Shown here: in pieces, positions 1 through 6,722 of the stretch
Layout: each line of letters begins with the position of its first letter
How positions within the stretch are numbered: the first letter of the stretch is position 1
Assembly: GCA_019312705.1 (NCBI GenBank)
Contig: JAFDCW010000056.1
Coordinates: forward strand, 1 to 11,367
Direction: 5' to 3'
Source: Deltaproteobacteria bacterium
GTDB lineage: Bacteria > Myxococcota > Polyangia > Polyangiales > B10-G4
DNA: 11,367 nt
Translations under genes and position numbers: made by a program
The notes under the pieces: model-generated
Databases searched by the model: none
Told to the model about the DNA's origin: nothing
The model's input: the letters and a program-made list of their open reading frames with translations, nothing else

Positions 1-147
1 GGGCTCTGGGCTGTCTGTTGACGGTGCCTCGTCGCTGGCGGGCGCTTCGACCGAATCGGCGCTGGGCTCGGCGTCTTCACAAGCGGTCACCGCGAGGAGC
101 GAGAGGACGAGGGAAAGGACGACGAAGGGGGCGTTTCCACTGCTCAT
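1..147 (-). CDS. Lipoprotein of unknown function, 5' part only (runs off the left edge)
   Basis: Reading the minus strand from an ATG at 147 gives 49 uninterrupted codons to the window edge. The product starts with a short polar head, then a hydrophobic stretch (residues about 7-20) and a textbook lipobox V-T-A-C with Cys23, so it should be exported and lipid-anchored. Residue +2 after the Cys is Glu, which by the E. coli Lol rule favours the outer membrane. The mature start is an acidic, Ala/Pro/Ser-rich linker with nine Asp/Glu in about 26 residues; the functional domain lies outside the window. An in-frame ATG at 159 would add four residues (M-P-P-P). Neither start has a convincing Shine-Dalgarno sequence. 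The gene is divergent from the two-component operon and shares its control region, so a role in the same metal stress response is plausible but inferred. Confidence 0.72.
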   Translation of the reverse strand, partial: MSSGNAPFVVLSLVLSLLAVTACEDAEPSADSVEAPASDEAPSTDSPEP

Positions 148-160
148 GGGGGGAGGCATC

Positions 161-175
161 GCACGAACCGTGCCC
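161..175 (-). promoter_or_regulatory. Possible -24/-12 (sigma54) element facing the divergent lipoprotein gene
   Basis: On the minus strand this reads GGGCAC-N5-GTGC, matching TGGCAC-N5-TTGC at 8 of 10 positions with the invariant GG and GC at the correct 10-base gap. The predicted start of transcription is near 149, only about 2 nt before the ATG at 147, which would mean an almost leaderless message; this weakens the call, although the absence of a ribosome binding site there is consistent with it. The same bases form a short inverted repeat GCACG-AAC-CGTGC (161-173), an alternative explanation. Confidence 0.3.
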
Positions 176-226
176 GGGAGAAAGCCCTCCAGGTGTCATC
201 GCCTTGCCCTTGATTCCTCGTCGTTT

Positions 227-243
227 GTGACTGCTATGGTTAC
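227..243. promoter_or_regulatory. Putative regulator-binding dyad, site 1 of the kinase-operon pair
   Basis: GTGACT-N5-GGTTAC, an imperfect copy of the dyad GTGACC-N5-GGTCAC with 10 of 12 positions matching. Its centre (235) lies 20 bp from the centre of the perfect copy at 247-263 and at about -97 relative to the predicted sigma54 start at 332. Inferred to be bound by a dimer of the NtrC-family regulator encoded downstream. Confidence 0.55.
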
Positions 244-246
244 ATA

Positions 247-263
247 GTGACCGGCGTGGTCAC
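247..263. promoter_or_regulatory. Putative regulator-binding dyad, site 2 (perfect copy)
   Basis: GTGACC-GGCGT-GGTCAC is a perfect inverted repeat. The arms extend to 9 bp each (244-252 and 258-266, ATAGTGACC and GGTCACTAT), the cleanest dyad found in the non-coding parts of the window, in a locally AT-richer stretch. Its centre (255) is about -77 from the predicted start at 332. The same six-base half-sites recur before the pump operon. Inferred enhancer-type site for the NtrC-family regulator; it could also serve the divergent lipoprotein gene. Confidence 0.65.
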
Positions 264-305
264 TATAGTCGGGGAATGAGGGGCCTAGCTCTGGCTTCCG
301 TGACT

Positions 306-320
306 TGGCACCCAAACTGC
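306..320 (+). promoter_or_regulatory. Sigma54 (-24/-12) promoter of the two-component operon
   Basis: TGGCAC-CCAAA-CTGC matches the sigma54 consensus TGGCAC-N5-TTGC at 9 of 10 fixed positions, with the GG and GC pairs at the required spacing. With C320 as -12, transcription would begin near 332, giving a 25-nt leader containing the GGAG ribosome binding site at 345-348. The second gene of the operon encodes a sigma54 activator with a GAFTGA motif, so positive autoregulation is likely. Confidence 0.7.
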
Positions 321-356
321 TGTGCTCCCCGTGCACCCCGTCTTGGAGACGAACCC

Positions 357-1840
357 ATGCCGAAGCCGGCGAAACCTCAACCCCGAATCATTGCCTGGCA
401 ACTGGCCCAGGGCTTCGGCACGGTCACCTTCGTCGCCGTCGTCATGTCGGCGGTCCTGCTGGGAATCATCGACGACGTCGCCGGCCTGGTCTCGGGGATG
501 CAGCACGACGAGAGTCCGATCCGTCAGGGCTTCGAGCTCGCGACCGCCGTCCGGGACCAGTCCGCGCACATCGCTCACTCCCTCATCGAAGCGGACGACT
601 CCCACCTCGACCACTACGAGGATTCCCGGCGGCGAGTCCGCAGCGGCATCCAAGAGCTCGCCTCCGGCGCCTCCACCGCGGAACGAAGGCGTCTCGAACG
701 CCTGGGCGAAAACACGCAGCGGATGCACGACCTCTTCATGTCCTCGGCCCTGGAGGCGGCACGCCGAGGAGACCGCACCGAAGCGCGGCGTGTCCACCGC
801 GAAATAGACGCTCTCGGCCTCGAGGCCGCGGGCTATGCGGACGCCATCGCGCGCTCAGCAGAATCCGAGATGTCCCACGCCCACATCCTCGCAACGGACT
901 CGACGCGACGTGGCTTGCTCGCCGGGGGCGCCGGGGCTCTGCTCATCATAGCCCTCTCCATAGCCTTCACCTTTAGGCTCCGGGCCTCGGTCCTGAGGCC
1001 CCTCAAGGTCTTGACCGACGCCGCCCACGGTTTCGGCCGCGGTGACTTCGAGTCTCGCGTCGGTGACGTCGGAGAAGGTGAATTCGGGGCCCTCGGAAGG
1101 GCCTTCGATCACATGACCGAGGAGCTCGCTCTACGTCAGGCGCGCCTCGTGCAAAACGAACGCATGGCGGCGATCGGGCAGCTCGCCGCCGGCGTCGCTC
1201 ACGAGCTCAACAACCCCATCGGCATCATCCGGGGCTACCTCAAGACGATGACTCCGGACGGAGATCCGGCGGTTCTACGTGAAGAGCTGGCCATCCTCGA
1301 TGAAGAAGCCGCCCAGTGCCAACGCATCGCCGAGGACCTGCTCGCCTACGCGCGAGCCGGTGAGCTGGACATGACCACCGTGACGACCGCGGCGTTCCTC
1401 GAAGAAACGGCCCGTCGGTATACTGAGAGCTCCCGGGCCGACGACGGGGAGGTCGCCGTGGATGCCGAAGACATCGACATCGAAGTGGACCGGGTGCGCA
1501 TTCGACAGGTGGTGCTCAACCTCCTCATCAACGCACGGCAGGCTTCATCTCCGGACAGCCCGGTGACCCTCAGGGCGCGCCGAGACGGTGACTACTACCA
1601 AATTGATATCGAGGACCGCGGGCCGGGGGTCGCCCCGGCCGACCGCTCCCGGGTCTTCGAACCCTTCTTTACCCGGCGCCCCTCGGGGACGGGCCTCGGG
1701 CTCTCGGTGGTTCTTGGAATCGTCGAAGCTCATCGGGGGACGATCGAGGTCCTCGACACCCCGGCTGGGGGGGCCACGTTTCGGGTACGCCTTCCCGTCG
1801 AGCAGCGCGGACGCAGCTCCATTCCCGTCGGTGAGGCTGC

Positions 1841-1844
<4 letters not shown>
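357..1844 (+). CDS. Sensor histidine kinase, NtrB/ZraS-like, with His-rich periplasmic domain
   Basis: A 495-residue membrane kinase, taken to sense periplasmic metal and phosphorylate the regulator encoded next. Order: short cytoplasmic N-terminus, TM1 (about 20-40), periplasmic mostly helical domain (41-185), TM2 (186-208), HAMP (about 207-260), HisKA with phospho-acceptor His282 in A-H-E-L-N-N-P, and HATPase_c with N-box N388/N392, G1 D-R-G-P-G (420-424), F-box (434-438) and G2 G-T-G-L-G-L (444-449). All catalytic boxes are intact. The periplasmic part carries nine His (50, 71, 74, 83, 86, 124, 147, 174, 176), including a cluster H83-x-D85-H86-x-E88-D89 that could bind metal. ATG 357 is preferred because GGAG at 345-348 is 8 nt upstream. 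An in-frame ATG at 276 lies upstream of the sigma54 promoter and would add a non-signal-like tail. The stop overlaps the regulator start by 4 bp. The ligand is inferred from context, not shown. Confidence 0.9.
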
Positions 1845-3261
<1,417 letters not shown>

Positions 3262-3265
<4 letters not shown>

Positions 3266-3278
3266 CCGAGAGGGTCAC
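3262..3278. promoter_or_regulatory. Putative regulator-binding dyad, site 1 of the pump-operon pair
   Basis: GTAACC-GAGAG-GGTCAC matches the GTGACC-N5-GGTCAC dyad at 11 of 12 positions, and the right half extends to GGTCACT as at 258-264. Its centre (3270) is at about -128 from the predicted sigma54 start at 3398. It overlaps the regulator's own stop codon. Inferred enhancer site of the NtrC-type regulator. Confidence 0.6.
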
Positions 3279-3281
3279 TCG

Positions 3282-3298
3282 GAAACCGGCTGGGCCAC
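3282..3298. promoter_or_regulatory. Putative regulator-binding dyad, site 2 of the pump-operon pair
   Basis: GAAACC-GGCTG-GGCCAC matches the dyad at 9 of 12 positions and lies exactly 20 bp after the first copy, centre 3290, about -108 from the predicted start. The right half is part of an 11-bp direct repeat with one mismatch (GGGTCACTCGG at 3272-3282, GGGCCACTCGG at 3292-3302). It is the weakest copy alone; the spacing supports it. Confidence 0.5.
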
Positions 3299-3345
3299 TC
3301 GGGCGGCTCTTCCCGCCAGGGTTTTCCGCCGAAAGGCCCACGCGG

Positions 3346-3364
3346 TGCGGGTTTTTGGCCCGCA
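3346..3364. repeat. Inverted repeat between the operator pair and the promoter
   Basis: TGCGGG-N7-CCCGCA, a perfect 6-bp stem with a loop of five T and two G, ending 7 bp before the -24 element of the pump promoter. There is no T-run after the stem, so it does not look like an intrinsic terminator for the two-component operon. Role unknown; possibly DNA shape or an RNA hairpin in readthrough transcripts. Confidence 0.35.
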
Positions 3365-3371
3365 ATCCCGC

Positions 3372-3386
3372 TGGCGCGGATCATGC
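3372..3386 (+). promoter_or_regulatory. Sigma54 (-24/-12) promoter candidate of the efflux operon
   Basis: TGGCGC-GGATC-ATGC matches TGGCAC-N5-TTGC at 8 of 10 positions with the invariant GG and GC correctly spaced. With C3386 as -12, transcription would start near 3398, giving a 15-nt leader that contains the GGGAG site (3399-3403) for the ATG at 3413. The tandem dyads lie at about -128 and -108, typical for sigma54 enhancers. Weaker than the kinase promoter by sequence alone. Confidence 0.55.
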
Positions 3387-3412
3387 GAGCCATGCCCCGG
3401 GAGTTTCCCAAG

Positions 3413-4840
3413 ATGAAGCAGAACTCTCTATGGATGGCTACGGTCGCCGCCCTAGCCGTCGCGGTCGGGTGCGGAGGTGCCGAAGAGGACGGCGTCCGCC
3501 ACGACCTGTCTCAGCAGGCCGACCGGTTCGCGGCGACATCCGGCGATGAAGCCGAGGCCGGCGACACTGACTTCTCCGAGGGCCTCCCGGCCTACCTCGC
3601 CTACGCGATGGCCCACAGTCCGGAGCTCCGCGCCTCGTTCGAGCGGTGGCAGGCGAGTGTGCACCGGATCTCGCGCTCCCGGCGTCTCCCCGAGACAACG
3701 CTTTCTTTCGGGATCTTCGTGCAATCGGTGGAGACACGAGTTGGTCCCCAGCAGGCACGGCTTGGTCTGCAGCAATCTTTCCCCTGGCCGACGAAGCTGA
3801 CCGCCGGCGCGGACTCGGCATCGGCTCGAGCGCGGGCGCAACAACGCAGGTTCGAGGCGGAGGCCCTCGTGGTAACGGAGCGCGTCTCCAACCTCTACTG
3901 GCGCCTCTGGCAAATTCGCGAGAACGGTCGGGTGCACGGCGAACACATCGAGGTAGTTCGCGCTCTATCGGAATCGGTCGGGGCGAGGGTGGCGACCGGC
4001 GCAACGACCCTCGCGGACCAGCAGCAGGTCGACCTGACCGCGGCACGCATCGAAGACACCATCCTGGGCCTCCACGAAGCGGAGCGGGCCTCGGTGGCTC
4101 AGCTCCGGGCCTTACTCAGTGCCCCCCGGGGCGCCGACATGCCGACCCCCCACGCGCCCGCGGAGGCACGGCTCCCCACCGAGTCCCATGAAGACATGAT
4201 GAGCGCGGTGGCCAACCACCCACTCATCGCTTCGTTCAGTTGGATGGCCCAGGCCCAGGACGAAGCGGCCCGGGCCCAGGAGGCTGATCGGTATCCGAGC
4301 TTCACGGTAGGGGTCGACTGGATCATCACCGGCGACGCCACGACTCCCGGGGTGCAGGGGAGCGGCCGAGACGCCGTCATCGTCGGCGCGGGCATTCGCC
4401 TCCCACTCTTCCAGGGAAGCTACTCGGACGGGATCGACGCGGCCCGAGCCGACGCGAACGCCGAGCGCGCGGAGCAGGAGGCCGCGACCGAGCTGGCCGT
4501 CGGAGAGCTCGAAGCTGCGCTCTCGGCGGTTCGGAACTCGGTCCGTCGAGTGCGGCTCTACCACACGACCCTCGTCCCCCAGGCCGAGACAGCCTATGCG
4601 TCGGTCCTCGGCGCCTACGCGACGGGGCGCGGGACCGTCGCCCAGACTCTGCTCGCCCAAGGGACGCTCCTCGAGCTCCGAGTGGAGCAGGACCTGGCGC
4701 GCGCGATGTATGCCCAGAGCTGGGCCCGGCTGGAGTTGGTCACCGGCCATAACCTCGACCGAGGGCCGGGCGTCGACCCGGACCAGGCTCCCGGCGCACC
4801 CGAGAACGAAAGAACGGAGCAAGTCGATGACGGTGAGTGA
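3413..4840 (+). CDS. cusC: Outer-membrane efflux protein (TolC/CusC family lipoprotein)
   Basis: A 475-residue outer-membrane factor forming the exit duct of the tripartite pump. The N-terminus is a lipoprotein signal (residues about 5-19, A-V-G-C with Cys20; the -3 Ala is slightly non-canonical) followed by an acidic linker. The rest has the alpha-helical/beta-hairpin make-up of the outer membrane efflux family: helical segments with heptad-like Ala/Leu/Glu patterns (about 130-240 and 340-445) and strand-like segments near 94-125 and 296-334. The length is close to E. coli CusC (about 460). Start: ATG 3413 has GGGAG 9 nt upstream and begins the signal peptide directly; in-frame ATGs at 3383 and 3392 would prepend a charged head and fall inside or close behind the promoter. 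Its 3' end overlaps the adaptor gene by 14 bp. Metal specificity is assigned from its partners, since this family alone does not reveal the substrate. Confidence 0.88.
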   Translation: MKQNSLWMATVAALAVAVGCGGAEEDGVRHDLSQQADRFAATSGDEAEAGDTDFSEGLPAYLAYAMAHSPELRASFERWQASVHRISRSRRLPETTLSFGIFVQSVETRVGPQQARLGLQQSFPWPTKLTAGADSASARARAQQRRFEAEALVVTERVSNLYWRLWQIRENGRVHGEHIEVVRALSESVGARVATGATTLADQQQVDLTAARIEDTILGLHEAERASVAQLRALLSAPRGADMPTPHAPAEARLPTESHEDMMSAVANHPLIASFSWMAQAQDEAARAQEADRYPSFTVGVDWIITGDATTPGVQGSGRDAVIVGAGIRLPLFQGSYSDGIDAARADANAERAEQEAATELAVGELEAALSAVRNSVRRVRLYHTTLVPQAETAYASVLGAYATGRGTVAQTLLAQGTLLELRVEQDLARAMYAQSWARLELVTGHNLDRGPGVDPDQAPGAPENERTEQVDDGE

Positions 4841-6722
4841 CGAGCCCACGGGGCCGGCTACGAAGCTCCGAGCCCTGGCGCCGCGAGTAGGCCTGGTCGT
4901 GCTGGGGTTCGCCCTCGGCGCCGCGGCCTTCGGGTTTCGTTCCTGCGGACAGCCCGAACACTCCCACGAGGGCGCCGAGGCCGGGGCCCCCGGGGACGGG
5001 GACGCCGAAAACACGATCTGGACTTGCTCGATGCACCCCCAGATTCAGCAGTCCGAACCCGGGCCGTGCCCGCTCTGCGGCATGGACCTCATCCCCGTCG
5101 TGACCGGCGGCAGCGACGACGAGTCGTTTACCGGCGTCGTCCTGTCAGCGCGAGCCCAAGCCTTGGCGAGGCTGCGAACCCAGGTGGTACGGCGTCGCAC
5201 CGACGCGGCTGGGGCCGTCCGGCTCCTTGGGCGCATCGAACCCAACGAATCGACGCTCAGGACCGTGACCGCGTGGACTGGCGGGCGCATCGACCGTCTG
5301 CACGTCAACGTCACCGGAGAGCGGGTTCGCGCGGGACAGGTCATCGCGACGCTTTACAGCCCGGAAATCTTCGCCGCCCACCAAGACCTCATCGTCGCCC
5401 GACGCCAAGTCCAGCGGATGGCGGGGGCGGCGGACTCGGCCCGGCGCGCTTCGGAAGCCGGCCTCGAGGCCACCCGGGAGCGCCTTCGGCTCCTCGGCGT
5501 GCCGGACGGAGAGTTGGTGCGCATGGAGAACCAGGACCGGCCCATCCGGGCCGTTCCCATCCGTTCGCCCTTCCGCGGGACCGTGATCGAGCGCATCGCC
5601 TCGCAGGGTGCCTACGTGACGACGGGCGCCCCTCTGTACCGAATCGCGAACCTCGGGCGGCTCTGGATCCAACTCGATGCCTACGAGTCGGACATTTCCC
5701 GGCTCTCGCTGAACCAATCTGTCCGGGTCACCGTCGAGGCATTTCCCGGCGAGGATTTCGAAGGCACGATCACCTTCATCGACCCGACCCTCGACCCGCG
5801 ACGGCGAACGGCGCGGGTCCGAGTCGAGGTGGACAACCAGGACGGTCGCCTTCGGCCTGGGATGTTCGCCCAGGCGGTGGTCGCGGCGGAGGCGGCGTCC
5901 GGCGCAGATGCGCCCCTCCTCGTCCCCGCCTCGGCACCGCTCTTCACGGGCCGTCGTGCCATCGTTTACCTCGAAGTGACGAGCGGGGACCGCACGGGCT
6001 ATGAGCCCCGGACCGTGCGACTCGGCCCCCGCCTCGGCAGCTTTTACCCGGTCGTCGCTGGCCTCTCCGAGGGAGATCGCGTCGTTACGCGGGGGGCCTT
6101 CGCCATCGACGCGGACCTCCAGATCCGCGGCGGCGCCAGCATGATGACCTCCCCTGACGATCGCGAGCCCGGACCGTGGGACACCGCCATCGACGTCCCC
6201 CGGACCGAGCTGCGGCGCCTCGCGCCGGTCGTCGCCGCCTACCTATCGGTCCAGCGCGCCCTGGCCGCGGACGACCTCGCCCGGGCCCAGGCCGCGGCCA
6301 CCGAGATGGTCGACGCGCTCCCCATGGCCGAGCTCGACAGCCCCCAGGAAGCAAAATTGGCCTGGGCCGACATCTCCGCTTCACTCGCCGGCCACGCGCG
6401 CCACATCGCGATGGCCAACTCCATCGAACGGGCGCGAACCGGCTTCGAGGAGCTGAGCAACGGCATCGCCATGCTCTTGCGCAGACTCGGCAATCCCCTC
6501 GACCAGCCCGTCACCCAGGCGCACTGCCCGATGGCCTTCGGGAGCCAAGGCGCCTCCTGGATTCAACAAGGCGACGATGTCAACAACGCCTATTTCGGTG
6601 AGTCGATGTTGAGCTGCGGGGAGGTTGAGCACCGCATCGAACCGGGCGCGCACATGCCGGCGCCGGAGGGTGAGAGCCAGGCGCCGCGCTCGACCGCACC
6701 GGCCGCGGGGCATCAGCATTGA
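4827..6722 (+). CDS. cusB: CusB-like periplasmic adaptor with N-terminal HMBD and C-terminal DUF3347-like domain
   Basis: A 631-residue membrane-fusion protein linking the RND pump to the outer-membrane channel; E. coli CusB is about 407. Order: cytoplasmic head, TM/signal anchor (about 20-38), a His-containing linker, then a heavy-metal-binding domain (about 62-95) with C67-x-M69-H70-P71 and C81-P-x-C84-G-M86. The adaptor core (about 115-440) has the lipoyl/barrel-sandwich halves around residues 148-180 and 246-275 flanking a short helical hairpin (about 180-240), then beta-barrel and membrane-proximal parts. The C-terminal extension (about 465-600) has C567-P-M-A-F, W578, N-x-Y-F-G (587-591) and M594-x-x-C597-G, the signature I associate with DUF3347, known mainly from copper-efflux proteins; the tail ends G-H-Q-H. 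Start: ATG 4827 with GGAG at 4816-4819, 7 nt upstream, inside the end of the channel gene. The pump gene overlaps its stop by 4 bp. The terminal modules may collect Cu(I) or Ag(I) in place of a separate CusF chaperone, which is absent here. Confidence 0.92.
   Translation: MTVSDEPTGPATKLRALAPRVGLVVLGFALGAAAFGFRSCGQPEHSHEGAEAGAPGDGDAENTIWTCSMHPQIQQSEPGPCPLCGMDLIPVVTGGSDDESFTGVVLSARAQALARLRTQVVRRRTDAAGAVRLLGRIEPNESTLRTVTAWTGGRIDRLHVNVTGERVRAGQVIATLYSPEIFAAHQDLIVARRQVQRMAGAADSARRASEAGLEATRERLRLLGVPDGELVRMENQDRPIRAVPIRSPFRGTVIERIASQGAYVTTGAPLYRIANLGRLWIQLDAYESDISRLSLNQSVRVTVEAFPGEDFEGTITFIDPTLDPRRRTARVRVEVDNQDGRLRPGMFAQAVVAAEAASGADAPLLVPASAPLFTGRRAIVYLEVTSGDRTGYEPRTVRLGPRLGSFYPVVAGLSEGDRVVTRGAFAIDADLQIRGGASMMTSPDDREPGPWDTAIDVPRTELRRLAPVVAAYLSVQRALAADDLARAQAAATEMVDALPMAELDSPQEAKLAWADISASLAGHARHIAMANSIERARTGFEELSNGIAMLLRRLGNPLDQPVTQAHCPMAFGSQGASWIQQGDDVNNAYFGESMLSCGEVEHRIEPGAHMPAPEGESQAPRSTAPAAGHQH

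Noticed and set aside
18..230. Plus-strand 70-codon frame at the left edge
   Set aside because: Arg-rich translation typical of an antisense shadow in GC-rich DNA; it overlaps the minus-strand lipoprotein, whose signal peptide and lipobox are convincing.
210..240. Sigma70 promoter with TTGATT (210-215) and TATGGT (235-240)
   Set aside because: The 19-bp spacing is long, the -10 match is poor, and the stretch is better explained by the dyads.
276..356. Longer N-terminus for the histidine kinase from ATG 276
   Set aside because: The extra 27 residues do not look like a signal or domain, the sigma54 promoter at 306-320 would lie inside the gene, and ATG 357 has a well-placed GGAG.
4112..5014. 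300-codon minus-strand frame across the channel/adaptor junction
   Set aside because: Covers two well-supported overlapping genes on the other strand and shows no recognisable domain.
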